Both the position numbers and the translations under genes were made by a program. A stretch of DNA of 64,000 bases, taken from Tenrec ecaudatus. Lineage: Eukaryota; Chordata; Mammalia; Afrosoricida; Tenrecidae. Positions 37,045 to 48,386 of this stretch are shown here, piece after piece (the stretch's first letter is position 1; the number at the start of each line of letters is the position of its first letter). The stretch is taken from positions 124,001-188,000 of the forward strand of contig NW_027459437.1 of assembly GCF_050624435.1 (NCBI RefSeq), in the 5' to 3' direction. A model generated the notes under the pieces. That model was not told the DNA's origin. It saw only the letters and a list, made by a program, of their open reading frames with translations, and did not search any database.

Positions 37045-37803
37045 ATTTTATTGTTTATCTTTTATTTCATAACCATAAACTTAACTCTGCTTTCCAGCTG
37101 GACACAGGAGAAATAAGGAAAGTAGGAAACCTGAGTAACTGGAGGGAGAGCACAAGATTAAACGATACTGCAAGCACATTGGGAACAGAAGGGTGATTTC
37201 TCAAGCTACAAAAGGAATGGTCTGGTGCTTAAGATAAAACATGAAAATTCAGATCAAATTTAATTAGAGTTGTCCACAGTCAGCAATGGTGATCTTCTTG
37301 CTGGTTTTGCCATTCGTGGAACCAAAACGCTCCATGGCTTCCACAATATTCATGCCTTCTTTCACCAGACCGAAGACCACGTGCTTGCCATCCAACCACT
37401 CAGTCTTTGCGGGACAGATAACTGACTGGGAACCGTTCGTAGTGGGCCCAGTATTTGCATAGACAGGGTGCCAGGACTTGTGTGCTTCAGGATGAAGTTC
37501 TCATCTTCAAATTTCTCTCTATAGATGGACTTGCACCAGTGCCATTATGGCATGTGAAATCACCACCCTGGCAAATGAACTCTGGAATGCGCCTGTGAAA
37601 GAAGGAGCCTTTATAACCAAAGCCTTTCCCCTCAGTACTCAGAGTGCGGAAGTTTTCTGCTGTCTTTGAAACTTGTCTGCAAACAGCTTGAAAGAGATGC
37701 AGCCGAGGGGCTCACCATTGACAGCTATGTCGAAAAACACAGTAGGGGTGACCGTGGCTGGACCAGAAACCCTAAAAATTCAAGCAGCAGCATCTGCAAA
37801 GCC
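37045..37803 (-). pseudogene. PPIA: Processed pseudogene of peptidyl-prolyl isomerase A (cyclophilin A)
   Basis: Intronless, near-full-length copy of cyclophilin A mRNA on the minus strand. The coding-like part spans 37264-37755. The N-terminus is readable as [11 protein letters not shown] after an ACG in place of ATG, and the C-terminus as ITIADCGQL followed directly by a stop, so the final Glu codon is lost. A PPIA-like 3' UTR lies at 37045-37263, including the AAGTTTATGGTTATGAAATAAA-type end on the minus strand, and 5' UTR at 37756-37803 runs right up to the target-site duplication. At least three one-base deletions relative to the expected gene break the frame (near 37666, 37533 and 37460), and an Arg-to-Cys change is seen near 37551. 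No long poly-A remains. It is dead as a cyclophilin. It sits inside the capsid part of an endogenous retroviral gag. Confidence 0.93.
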
Positions 37804-37815
37804 GATATTTAAATT
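37804..37815. repeat. Target-site duplication, right copy, of the PPIA retrocopy
   Basis: Exact GATATTTAAATT repeat of 37033-37044. It lies directly before the retrocopy's 5' UTR start, and both copies fall within the retroviral capsid frame. Confidence 0.88.
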
Positions 37816-38760
37816 CTTTAATGTAAGTGTCTGGGTCCAATGTATAGCATCTAAGATGTTTTCCTAAGCCTGAAAAATAATTTAACAAAAAAGGGATCTG
37901 AATTTTTACTAGCCTCTCTGCTCCTGCAACATCACAGAGGGTACTGAGGGGGGATAGGATTGAGCATGGATGCTTTGGATTTGAAGGAGCTGTCTTTGTG
38001 CTGGAGAGGGCTGGACATAAAAGAATGAGAGGTGGAGATGGTGCTGGCAGTAGGGGACAGGTGTCAGATGTCTTATAACATGGCAAGGGTGGGAGGGGAA
38101 CTGGTGACAGAGAGGTGGGAGGACTGGACAATCATGGTATGGACAAGGGAGGAGTTTGGGTAGAAAGTGTATGAGGTAACAGGGTAGGGGATACTGGATT
38201 ACAGAGTGTGGGCTCAGAGGTGGTGGGAGGGTGTTGAAACAAGGCAGGAGTGGGAGGAGGTGGTGAGGAGGAAGGCTGAAGAAGAATGAGACACTATAGC
38301 AAGAGATATAGGGTTACAGTCTGGCAACTGGGAGAATGTAGCAGCATCCTGTGGGTTGGAGAAACCTGAAGGAGGTTGTAAAGGGGAGGGGAGAAAGAAG
38401 GCACAGCTGCAGTTTGGTCAGAGACAATAGGCACTGAAATTGGCGGCATATCATGAACAGAAGGATCACAGACTGATTCTTAGTCTGAGAGAGGAACATT
38501 TTCCTGAACCAGTAGGACTTGCATAGTGGAACAATTCTGAAATAAATGAGGTTGAGCACAAAGGAGAAAACTTGGATATACGGAATATCAGAATATATTT
38601 TGTAGATTAAAAAGAAATTATTGAGATCTTGAAAAAATTTAAAATCAAGTATACCACCTGGTGACCATCTTGAATTGTTGTCCAATTTGTACTGCAGTCA
38701 TGCATTATTACATGAGAAAATCAATTTTCCCCTATGAATAACTGATTTAAGACCGAGTGA
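37816..38760 (-). pseudogene. Endogenous retrovirus gag relic: matrix, proline-rich linker, capsid N-terminus
   Basis: Upstream half of the same gammaretrovirus-like gag on the minus strand. A matrix-like stretch at about 38460-38690 contains a W-S-P-G-G motif like that of class I ERV matrices. It is followed by a long proline-rich segment (about 37930-38330) as in p12-like regions, then a capsid N-terminal stretch (37816-37910). Stops and frame changes lie within the proline-rich part. The capsid reading resumes at 37032 beyond the PPIA insertion. Upstream of the matrix the sequence is interrupted by a dispersed repeat at 38815-39405. No intact coding capacity remains. Confidence 0.78.
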
Positions 38761-38814
38761 ATTGAAGTTTGCCAGTACACAAACTAGAAGTATTTTATGC
38801 CATTGCTTAGTGTG

Positions 38815-38964
38815 GTAGTTATATAAACATTTGACAATTTGATGATTAAGACTGAAGGGGTGGAGTCCAGCCTGCCAATCAAAATATAACCAATGGCCCC
38901 TGTGTGGGTACGGCCTTCTCCTGACAATTTTGGAATTCCGGAATTTCCTTCTTGGAGGCAGGAG

Positions 38965-39037
<73 letters not shown>

Positions 39038-39405
39038 GCTCACTCTCTTAGAGACGCTCTACTGACCAGACACATGATACTATGCTGATAGACCCCATGC
39101 CCTGGGAACTAGAGAAGCCACATGGAGACCCCTGCCAATGCTGAGATGCTTACACCACCACTGAATCCAGACTTTCTACCCACTGGCCTGTGATTATCCT
39201 GCATTCAGCATCATTGCATGTGTTTCTTACGTCTGAAGGGGACTTCATGGATCGGTATCGGACATATGGGCTAATATCAGACTTATGGGCTTGAACTGGA
39301 CTGGGTGGGAATGCTTTGTTAATGTACAATTTCTCTTTATATAAACCTCTTATACACACGACTTTCTATGAATTTCTCTAGCCTACCTGGACTAACACAC
39401 TGAGC
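38815..39405 (+). mobile_element. Dispersed repeat family A, copy 1
   Basis: About 590 bp, beginning TGTGGTAGTTATATAAACAT and ending near TAGCCTACCTGGACTAACAC. It is homologous to 47578-48080 in the same orientation and to 42675-43175 inverted. All share the segment around GCATCATTGCATGTGTTT and the GGGCTAATATCAGACTTATG-type segment. No ORF is conserved between copies, so it is non-autonomous. This copy carries an expanded TC tract and is inserted just upstream of the gag matrix relic. Confidence 0.8.
38969..39030 (+). repeat. (TC)n microsatellite
   Basis: About 31 perfect TC dinucleotides inside family-A repeat copy 1. The equivalent site in the copy at 47578 lacks the expansion. Confidence 0.97.
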
Positions 39406-39780
39406 ATTCTTACAACCCATTTTAAAATGCTGAGTGAAAATGTGAGCTCTGTTATATGAGGTAGTAAAACAGGAGAGCATCCTTACACTGGGTAATTACC
39501 ACCTAAGCCCCCAGGGCTGGGAAGACAATCTGACTGAGCAAAGCTTTCTGGTACGTGGACATTTTCAGAAAGGCCAAGAGAAAATGAGCAGATGACCTTG
39601 AAGTAGGGAGCTTTGGATTTAACACTCACCAATGTGTTGTCAGAGGGTCTTTAGCTGAAGATGTGGAGATCCCTCTGTTAGGCTCACTGGCTTGAAGGGG
39701 GTCCAGGAAGGCTGCTAGGAACTTTAGAGGCTAGGGAAAGGAAAGTGCCACTCCAGTCCTAGCCTCGACAGCCCCCCACC
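39406..39780. other. No gene recognised; possible ERV leader region
   Basis: Lies between a possible 5' LTR on the minus strand and the gag relic, where an untranslated leader would be expected. No motif here proves it. Confidence 0.3.
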
Positions 39781-40480
39781 TTCCCCGTGCAGGCCACCAT
39801 ATCTCAGGTTTTACAGAGATAAGAGACAGAGTGAGACCTTTAATTTATAGATTTATTGAGGGAGGTGTGGTTTGTAGGGAACAGGAAATCATAGGGGTTT
39901 AGAATAGTTAGGTAAGAAAGGTTAGAGCTGGCCCTTCGTCTAAAGCCAGAGGATTAGCTAAATTAAAATGTGTAAAATCCATGAGACCCACTATTACATA
40001 AGAGAACATGAACAAACTACAGTAGAATTGGTGAGGAAGGGGTTAAACAGCTCTAATGTCTGCTGCAGAACCTGCAGAAAGAATCTAAGTGGGAGGGAGA
40101 GCCAGCCTTACAGGTAGAGAGAAGAGGTGAGAGCAAAAGAGGCCAGAGCAGCAGGAGGGTAGAAGGAGCCCAATCCAATCCAGGCTCAATTTGAGTGTGT
40201 AAGTCTTTGGGATATCTGTACTCTTTTTGATAGGAGGGTTCCCCCACATCTTTGTGGGTGGTCTGGATAACTCCAATGGACTGGCTGCCAGCTTCCACAG
40301 ACTGACAACACAGCTGGGTGGCAAGATAGATGGAGGAAGCTTTGTAAACATAAGAAACCTATGCTTTCCTTAGTAAAGGCTTCCAACGAACCCTAGAAGG
40401 GTTCTGGCCCTTCTAGAGACCTATAAGCTTTTCCCCAAAATACTGGGTCTCCCTTTGACTGAGTTCCAGGTCACTGAACC
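39781..40480 (-). mobile_element. Possible ERV long terminal repeat (5' side of the gag relic)
   Basis: On the minus strand there is an AATAAA near 39850 followed by CT-rich sequence (GTCTCACTCTGTCTC) and then TGGTGGCCTGCACGGGG, which resembles an LTR end plus primer-binding region. Position and orientation suit the gag relic to its left. LTR boundaries and a second LTR are not seen, so this is tentative. Confidence 0.35.
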
Positions 40481-40869
40481 CAATCTTTCTAGGGCAGGGT
40501 GTGTCTCTTCTTCTCCTGCCAGCTGCCAAGGTGTTCACTAAGAGCCACCGAACTGGGCCATCTCCTTGAGGCCCCAGTCCTGGAAGGGCTTAGCCCAGCA
40601 ACCTGGGAATGCCAATCAGTTTCAGTGCATGGTGGCTGCACTGGAATACCACTTCTACACCCACAAGGCTGAGGCTCCCTGCGGCCACACAACAGCTGGC
40701 ACTAAGAGCCAGGGAGTTTCTAGAACTGGACCTTGGGTTCTCCCCCGGCCCTGCTTCAGAAGAAGGTACCGCACAGGTGACAAGTCTTAGCAAACCTCCG
40801 GAGGAAGCCCTAATGTTTTGCGCACCAGCTGCAGCCACTAGCTTCTGGAGACGCGTGCTCTTCTTCGTA

Positions 40870-41880
40870 GCGAGAGAAACAACAGACCCCAGGGCTCACC
40901 GTTGAGCTGATGAGGTGCAAGGAGTCTCTGGGAGAAGGTATCGATGTATGGAAACAATGAAAAGGGGGGTGAGCAGAAACCCACAAGGCAACGAACCTGG
41001 GAACCTGGAAGACAAGACCCCCAGCCTGGGATTACCTTTCTCCAACAGGGATTTCCACCAAGAACCCCAACCAATCCAAAAGTTGGGGGATGGGACACCA
41101 GCTCACCTCTCACCAGGAGAGGAGTGTCCCCTGGGGAAGGTGAGAAGAGAAAGGTCGCTTACACCCCAGCAGGACTTCTGTGTGCACCAGGGTACCCCAA
41201 ACTGGCTGCTGCCCACACGCACATGCTTGGGAAAGAGCGCCCCTCACCTGGGAGCGCTGGCTACTACGCAGAGCTAAGGTACCAGGAGGTTCTCTCGCAC
41301 CACATGCAGCGCACAGTAAGTAGGACGCTAGGACGCGCCCAATAAGCCACACTTCCGGCTGGGACATCGCCACTTCCACCCCATCTCTGAGCACCCGGGT
41401 TAGGAGGAGCCGGCGGGGTTGGTCTCTGCCTTCACTTCACCTTTGAGGCGGTTCTGGACCGGACCATTGGCTTGGATGCACACACCCAGGTGTCTGGGGA
41501 AGGGAAGAACCAGAGTGCTGTTTAGGCTGGGGGCGGGGCCAGAGGCGGGGCCTGGGGCGGCGCAGGGAGGAGCCAGTGATAGTCCTCCCGCAACAATGGG
41601 CCCTCAGACTTTGATAATGATGGCCAAGTCACCTGAGGGCAGAAACGGTACTTTCTCCCAGCACCGAGAGTGTGCATGGGAGACATAAAACGATGTACAA
41701 CGTACGTGGACTGTGTAAGCTTGTGATCAGATTCCCCAGATGGGGCATCCTCCTCACTAACATGAACCATCCAGCCATTCAACCCTGCCACGGTGTTAAT
41801 GGTGCTGACGCAAGAACCGAAACTAATGACCTTTGAGGTGAAGGGCCATTCTGCTCCCCAAAGCATTGTCATGTATGAAG
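40870..41880 (-). repeat. GC-rich promoter-like module, inverted partner of 55.1-56.0 kb
   Basis: Read on the minus strand this stretch aligns along about 1 kb with plus-strand 55090-55990. It shares the GC-box cluster (GGGGCGGGGCC-type sites at about 41525-41560 on plus), the CCCGCCGGCTCCTCC-type segment, the GGAAGTGGCGATGTC segment, a mini-exon-like block ending before GTGAGAGGTG, the GATTGGTTGGGGTTC segment and a terminal block ending before GTGAGCCC. The acceptor for the last block is decayed here. It is CpG-rich relative to its neighbours. It may be an LTR or L1-type promoter family, or a duplicated first-exon region of a gene; I cannot decide. Confidence 0.7.
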
Positions 41881-42674
41881 ACTGCCTTTAGGAAAAAAGA
41901 AGTAGCTGGCATCAAATGCTCTAGGTAAATTTTATGTCAGAGTAACAAAATTTAAATATAAAACAAGCGGGAGCACTAAAACGTGATGGGAGAAGGGGGA
42001 GGGGAGTTGTTAAACTTGACTGTCCTTAGAGTTGGAGTTTGTGCTTTTATCTTGTTTTATTTTGCTTGAATGCTATTGGGGCAGTTAAACATGACAGTTC
42101 GATTCAATTATGCATATCATGATTTCCCCACTCTGCTAATTTAATTTATCACTCACCAGAGGTTCTATCAATCCAATGGTTTCAAGTGCATGGGCAGAAT
42201 ATTTGTAGAGACTCTTCCAAATTGCGAGGTCTGGAATTTAAATTTAATTCCTCCAAGTAACTCTTGTCTGTTGGGTCTCTCACAACAAGTGCTTATGGGA
42301 CAGATCAAAGTGAAGCATGTCCCTATTAATTTGCATCCATAAAGACTATGCTTCTTTTATGGCTGTTATACTAGATAATTTCATTATGAAAGTTCTAGTC
42401 AGATTCCAAAGTTGCTGGCTGAAAATGGAGATACAAGAATTTCAATATTGTTACATTTCCCAATTTGGTGAGATCATTCCACAGACGATGGAAAACTGTC
42501 GCCTAACTTTATAAGGAATCAAAAAAAAAGTCACTTATCAGCAAATATTTATTGAATTAAACTGATTTATGTTGCCAGTTCTGATGGACTCGCCATATCC
42601 TTAAATCTTGGGAAACAGAGACTAGATTTTGCAAAGAAAAGGGGACTTCTCTTGAAATACCTGCCCTGTTCGAC
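41880..42674. other. No gene; AT-rich spacer
   Basis: AT-rich unique-looking sequence. The longest ORFs (about 65 codons) carry no family signature. Confidence 0.4.
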
Positions 42675-43175
42675 TGGGTAGGCTAGAGAAACAAATCCAG
42701 GGACACTCATAATGTATACGAAAGAGCTTTATATCAAAGTGTAATTGGATATCAAGAAAACATCTCAGCCCAGTCCAGACCAAGTCCATAAGTCTGATAT
42801 TAGCCCATTACTCCAATACTAGTCCATATATTCCTCTTCAGACTCATGCACCACATGCAATGATGCTGAATGCAGAAGGATCACAGGTCGGTGGCTGAAA
42901 ATTCTTGTGTATCCAATGGCGGTAGACTTTCTTAATGCTGGCTCAGGTCTCTATGTGGCTCTTTTGGCTCTCTGAACAGTGTGAAGGTGAAGCAGAGAGA
43001 AAGAAGTTGGCCAACTTCCAGGGAGAAAGAGTGGAAGTTCCCAGAATTCTCATGAGAAGGTCAAGCCCACCAGGAAGCATCATGGAGCTGTGACATGAAT
43101 GACAGGCTAACCTTCACCCCTAGACTAATTTATCAGGTGAATATGAAATTATGTAACTACTACACCTGCTTTCAT
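42675..43175 (-). mobile_element. Dispersed repeat family A, copy 2 (inverted)
   Basis: Starts CTGGGTAGGCTAGAGAAACA and runs to the AATTATGTAACTACTACACC end. It is the reverse complement of the copies at 38815 and 47578. Its left end also matches the start of family B, so the two families share one terminus. Confidence 0.8.
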
Positions 43176-43239
43176 GTGAGGTTTTCTGCCCCCATGGATA
43201 AATCATGAATTGTCAAAAAAATAAAACAAGCAAACAAAA

Positions 43240-43330
43240 AAATCAATCACTGCGATCGAGTCAATATGGACTCAGAGGGATGCTTATAGGACAGGGTAGA
43301 ACTGCCCTTGTGAGTTTCCAATTCAGCGTC
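43240..43330 (-). mobile_element. AfroSINE fragment
   Basis: The text around GATCGAGTCAATATGGACTC and AGGACAGGGTAGAACTGCCC matches the antisense 3' half of AfroSINEs (Afrotheria-specific tRNA-derived SINEs). Truncated. Confidence 0.75.
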
Positions 43331-43774
43331 CAAATTAAGTTCCCATGGTTCAGATGTTTACATATTTTTGCAGTAGTTGATTTCACAGTACATGATTTTA
43401 CATTTACCCTGTAATTATAATTCATGAAGTGTTGTTTTACTTCCAGTATTGCTGCTTCCAACCCAGTAGCTGCTTTTAACAGACTAGATACTTTCAACAC
43501 AGCAGCTGCTCTCTACAAAGTAGCTGCTCTCTACACATGTGTTACTGGTAAGCAAAAGCACATTATGGCACTAACCCTGTCACACACACTTGCATTTGTA
43601 CGGGGTGTATGTGATTGGGTTGGAGTTATGATATCATTACGCCAGTTACTCATATGTGGGTGTTTTTTGCATGTGGGAGGATCTGCCTGGAGACAGATAG
43701 AGGATTGGTGTCTTGGTTCCTAAGACCATCAGAAATATGTGTTTTCTGATGGTCTTAGGCGATCCCTGCAAAAC
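43331..43774. other. No gene; contains a short inverted repeat
   Basis: No family recognised. A short inverted repeat, CTAAGACCATCAGAAA (43722) against TTTCTGATGGTCTTAG (43744), can form a hairpin just before a family-B repeat. Confidence 0.4.
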
Positions 43775-44290
43775 GGTGTTTGTCTGGGTATTTTAGAGAA
43801 ACAAATCCAAAGAAACTCGTGTATCAGAGAGAGTTTTATATAAAGGTTAAGTACACATCGAGAAAATATACCAACCCAGTGGTACCCAAGCCCACAAGTC
43901 CAAGATTAACCCTCATGTCTGACACCAATCCATTAAGTCCTCCTCCACCTCACAAAATACACACAATGACTGGAGGAAAGCCAAATCAGAGAACATGTAA
44001 ACATCTCAGTGCTGGAAGGGGTCTGCCACGGCTGCTCCAGGGCTGTATTGGGGTAGGTCCATGCGACTTCTCCTTGGGGATGTCTTGCAGGAAGTGAACC
44101 TTGTCAGCTTAAGCAGAGAACTGGCCAAGGCCGCTGCACCCTGGTCCGACCATCACAACGCAAGAGACCTGGGAACTAGAAAGGCAAGGCTCACCGAGTC
44201 ATTTATCCCTCGGCCCTTCAAACAATCCCACATGTGTTTATCGGCCAGGTAGGCACAATAAACTAATTACCTTGAGTAGTTCGACCTTCA
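43775..44290 (-). mobile_element. Dispersed repeat family B, copy 1
   Basis: About 510 bp, from GTCTGGGTATTTTAGAGAAA to GCACAATAAACTAATTACC. It shares more than half its length with 48387-48905 and 52005-52525, including CCCAAGCCCACAAGTCCAA, the CATCTCAGTGCTGG segment and the GTGTTTATCGGCCAGG segment. No conserved ORF. Confidence 0.82.
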
Positions 44291-45197
44291 AAGGGGTATC
44301 GACCCTCCAAGTTGAGAACCAGTGCTCTATAGGGTTTATATCAGTCTTAAGTGACTGGACAGATGTGAATTGTATGTTTGGGGTCCAGCCTCTAGCGTTG
44401 CACCTGAGATAGACCCAAGGTAACAAGGACAATCACAGTTAGCCATGTGTTCAAGAGGAGCATCTCCCCACTCTCATGTCTGAATTCCTAAGGTACTCTC
44501 CTCTGGAAACAGCTCCCAGAATGGACTCACTTGATTTGATTTTTCTAAATATAAATCAACCAGTTTTTAGGGAAGAGGCTGAAAAGAATTTATTTCTACA
44601 TAAGTCCAATGGTCACAAATCATAATATGCTTCATAAAGGAAAGGCAGATGAACCACTCAAGAGAGATTTGAAAACAGTTTCCCCTTGCAAATTAATGGA
44701 TTGAAACCTGAGGACACAGGCTTGAATGACCCAGCAAACTATAGTGAAGAGCAGTCATTGTGAACTCCAATGAGGCTAACCCTACTCTCTACCCCTGGTT
44801 TTTCCAGCTTTCCACCTGACCACTTTTTAGCACTTATTTCATGGAATATATTTGTTTTCCCTTTCCACAACGTTTTACCTTATGCTACTATTTCCTTTCT
44901 AAAGCTTTACAGCAATCCCTTTCTCATTGTTGTTCTACTAATTCTACTACTTCTGCTTCATCTTCGTTTTCTTTTACATTAAGAGAAAATAGAATGGTTC
45001 CTACTGGAATTCCTACTAAATCTGTTGCTAAAATGCAAATTTTGTTTGAACAAAATAAACTAAAAACCACAGCAGACCATCCTATTTGTGCTCTCACTTG
45101 CACCTACTCCTGGATCCTGGGCCTGTGCTTTTTGGGCCTGAGCACACCCATTACCCTGAATTCCCTTCAGTTCAACCCCAACCCTGTGCTGCAGGGT
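44291..45197. other. No gene assigned; 44.84-45.1 kb weakly protein-like
   Basis: A 126-codon plus-strand ORF at 44841-45221 contains a serine/threonine-rich stretch followed by RMVPTGIPTKSVAKMQILFE. That has a coding feel and might be a fragment of a processed pseudogene, but I do not recognise the protein. The rest is unremarkable. Confidence 0.25.
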
Positions 45198-45236
45198 GGT
45201 TTATATGGGAACTCACATTAACTTTCCCTCACTGTG
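45198..45236 (-). promoter_or_regulatory. IGHV recombination signal, perfect heptamer
   Basis: The minus strand reads heptamer CACAGTG (45230-45236), a 23-base spacer and nonamer ATATAAACC (45198-45206). The heptamer is perfect and the nonamer close to consensus, so RAG could in principle still cut here although the attached V is dead. Confidence 0.9.
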
Positions 45237-45549
45237 TCTTCTTGCACAGTCATACGCAGCCGGGTCCTCCACGGCCACAGTGCTCAGGTGCAGGGAGAAC
45301 TGGTTCTTGGATGTGTCTGGGTTGATGAATAGATGATCTCTGAAGGATGGTGTGTATTCGCTAAACCACTCTTACCTGTAGAAGCTCCTTCCTATCCACC
45401 CAGGGCCTCTCCCAGGGCTGCCTGATCTGCTCCCAAATAGCGCTGGTTCTGGAGCCTGAGTCCCCAGTGATGGTGCAAGTGTGCGTGAGGGTCTGTGATG
45501 CCCTCACCACCTCATGGTCTGACTCCTGCAGCTTCACTTTGGACGGGAC
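45237..45549 (-). pseudogene. IGHV pseudogene, VH4/clan II-like
   Basis: Minus-strand V-exon with clan II framework 1 (KVKLQESDHEVVRASQTL, then a first cysteine in HTCTITG) and an FR3 tail ending in YDCARR before a perfect heptamer. Lesions: the FR2 tryptophan is replaced (WEQIRQ instead of WSWIRQ), FR2 has lost bases so the frame shifts before CDR2, and the splice acceptor before the leader remnant (VPSKV) reads TG rather than AG. No leader exon 1 or octamer could be found upstream up to about 45.8 kb. The segment is clearly related to the ones at 49.6 and 54.4 kb. Confidence 0.9.
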
Positions 45550-46734
45550 ACAAGGAGACTTACAAAACAAGTATTAAATATCCCACCTGTCATTAAAACT
45601 GCTGTGACCTACTGTATCTCCCTGCCACTGACACGATGGGAGACACAGTACCATCAAAATGAGAAAAAGAATGCAAGCAGACCTTTCTGTATCAGAGTCT
45701 CCCTGGTACAGCAGGCTCTGGAATTCTGCTGGTTCCAGAGGGGAATCTTGAGGGTGGGGTGGGTGTTCATATCATTTAAATAATAAACCACACCAGGCTT
45801 TTGCTTATGAGTGTTACTGGCTGTTATCAGGGGGTCAGAGGATGACTATTAAGAGTGTGCTAATTGACAGGGCTCACAGCTCCACATGGAAGCTTCTTCA
45901 GAGCTGGTTCTTGAAGCACGTTGTATGGCAGTGATATGTAAGCAATGAGAGTGGGGTGGCCCACAGGCATACACTGAATTTATACCCTCCCAGATCCTAA
46001 TATTTGCAATCATAAAATTATCCGAGTTCCAGTGTACCTTGTATTGTTTGATTTGAAAAAATGCATCCACTAGTGTGTGCATTAATTTATTCATTTGAGT
46101 TCTGAGAGCTATGAACACACCAGACATTCTTCTGCACTGAGGGAAAATCAGTAAACCACGCAACTGAGCTAGGAAATGAATGATCTCTTCCTCAAAAACT
46201 AAACCCACTGCGAGTGCACCTGTCCTGATTCATGGGAACCTTATAAGATTGATTAAAGCTGCTCATAGAAATTCTCTGACTGTAAATAATAACAGGAAAA
46301 GACAACCTCATCTTACTTAGGAGGAATGGTTGGCTGGTTTGTGGTGAGCAACCCAATACTTATCCCATTACATCACCACATCTCTGTATATCTTTATACT
46401 AAGAAGCCCATATTAAGGGCTTTTTAAATGTCACTTTGAGAAGCCAAGTGGTGATACTTTCAATATTATTATATGAATATGAGCCCTGGACTATGAATAA
46501 GGGGGTCCATAACCAAATTTATGGCCATTCACTTACCTTTTGGAAAAGAATGTTGAAAGTACCATGGACTGGGCTATCAATATAACAAGCAGATCTCTTG
46601 TGAGGGAAACATAGCCTGGGAGTTCCTTAGAATGAAGGATGGTGAGACTTAGTTCCATGTACTTGAACATGTTATCATGACACCAGTCCATTGAGAAAGA
46701 CATCATCAATGATAAAGGGGATCAGTAAAGAAGA
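45550..46734. other. No gene recognised
   Basis: A 119-codon minus ORF (45849-46208) has no motif I recognise and is probably fortuitous. No identified repeat. Confidence 0.35.
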
Positions 46735-46870
46735 AGGTGATGGACTGACACAGTGGCTGTAACAATGGGCTCAAACATATTTATTGTGATAATGGTGCTG
46801 AACTAGGCATTATTCAGTTCTGTTTTGCGTTGAATCACTGAGATTTGAAATTGATTCTGTGGCACTTAAC
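46735..46870 (+). mobile_element. AfroSINE fragment (3' part)
   Basis: Carries GATGGACTGACACAGTGGCT and CAACAATGGGCTCAAACAT-type text followed by a GCATTATTCAGTTCTGTTTTG segment, characteristic of the AfroSINE middle and tail in sense orientation. Confidence 0.75.
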
Positions 46871-47094
46871 ATCATCAAAATTAAATGAAAAGACACAATA
46901 TTCTTCCAAAGTTGAATGACAGTGCTGGGGAAAGGATATATGTTTTATTTTCCGTAGCAAAAGGAAATATGTAACAGACTACACTCTTTATAATTGTTCT
47001 TATGTGGAATTTCATTTTGCCTTGGTTAAATATTGGTTGCAAAAGTCTTGTCTTCATATTTATAGAACATTAAGCATCCAAGGTTGTTTGGGTG

Positions 47095-47275
47095 CAGGAA
47101 CATAAAGACTCTTAGTGACCCTACATGAAAGAGAACTCTCTGAAAGGATTTTCTTTTCTGTAATAATGATGGGATAACCTTATCAGGTCTTTAACCAACT
47201 GAGTCACCATGTGGTTTTGAACTGCCAACCTTTTGGCTAGAAGTTGAGTATTTAATCATGCCCACATAGTTTCGT
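47095..47275 (-). mobile_element. AfroSINE, diverged, antisense
   Basis: Ends with GTGGTTTTGAACTGCCAACC, the reverse complement of the tRNA-like head (B-box side), preceded by CTTAGTGACCCTACATG of the tail. Confidence 0.75.
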
Positions 47276-47577
47276 GGTCCAGGTTCTACTACATATAATT
47301 TACATGTATCTACTTTTACTTCCTACAGGTGAATATTTATGTGTATGTTGACTGGTCTTAAGACATTATGTAGAGTTCTTCTAGGTCAATACTATTACTA
47401 TTATTTGTTCCTTGAGTGTTTAATATGGGATTCTGTCCAATGCATTGTGTGATTTTAGTAGTAACCCTGGGCACCGTCTTCAGTGCCAGAAACACCTCCC
47501 AGAATTGTGAAAACTAAGAGTGACTCCTGTAATGGCCAAATACCCCATAAGACATATCAAGGAATTGATGCATTTGG
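47276..47577. other. No gene or repeat recognised
   Basis: Nothing identifiable on either strand. Confidence 0.4.
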
Positions 47578-48080
47578 GTTATGTTGTGGCAGTTTCATCA
47601 TCTCTTGTCAACTTGGGAAGGGATGGAGTCTAGCCTGTCAATGAGATCTCAGCTTGATGACTTCATTTGTAGGTGCAAAGGAGATGAATATCTCCCTGGA
47701 AGCCAGACCCAGATAGCATCTCTTCTTGTTGAGACATTCCTGTTTACAAAGCCACATGGAGCTACACTGATGCAGCTAGAGCCCTGGAACTGGAGGGGCC
47801 ATGTGCAGACCCATGACAGTGCTGAGATGCTTCCATCACCATAAGAACCACAAGACTTTCCACCCACCGGCCTGTGATCTACATCATTGCATGTGTTTCA
47901 TGAATCTGAAGAAGAATTTATAGACTGATATCAGACATAGGGGCTAATATTGGACTTATGGACTTGATCTAAGCTGGGATGTTTTCTTAATATACAAATA
48001 CTCTTTGATATAAAACTCTTTCTTACACACATGTGAGTTTCTCCCTGGATTTGTTTCTCTAGTATACCCAGAATAGCACA
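47578..48080 (+). mobile_element. Dispersed repeat family A, copy 3
   Basis: Homologous to 38815-39405 in the same orientation: the GGGATGGAGTCTAGCCTGTC segment, CACCGGCCTGTGATC, CATCATTGCATGTGTTTC and the terminal GTTTCTCTAGTATACCCAGA. It lacks the TC expansion. Confidence 0.82.
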
Positions 48081-48319
48081 TGGTGTTACAGAATAATATT
48101 AAATCTGTCATGGGCTGCCTGAAGGACAAGCAGGTCTGTCTTGGAGTAAACACATCTTGTTTAATTCTTGTAATCATTCAAATAAGATTGTAACTCACTT
48201 ATATGGGCATGACATTAAGGAGAACCAGAACCCAGAGAATGATCTTGTACTTGGTAAAGTAGAATGTCAATGAAAATGTGAGAGACTTTCAATGGGACTG
48301 ATTGTCCTAAGGCTGCAAT

Positions 48320-48386
48320 GATGAGTCCAAAGAGAGGGATGATTGTAAGGATGGCGCACTTTCGGGCAGTATTTCATCCTGTTTGT
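48320..48386 (+). mobile_element. Short AfroSINE fragment
   Basis: GATTGTAAGGATGGCGCACT then GGGCAGTATTTCATCCTGTT matches the AfroSINE middle. It is cut by the adjacent family-B element. Confidence 0.6.

Noticed and set aside
40489..41872. Several GC-rich ORFs (up to 133 codons) as genes
   Set aside because: They fall in the promoter-like module; the inverted copy at 55.1-56.0 kb does not preserve the same frames.
45033..45040. Plus-strand ATGCAAAT as a V promoter octamer
   Set aside because: It lies downstream of the 45.2-kb V and in the opposite orientation; no plus-strand V segment follows it.
45849..46208. 119-codon minus ORF as a gene
   Set aside because: No motif, no homologous pattern, no promoter or splice context; it looks fortuitous.
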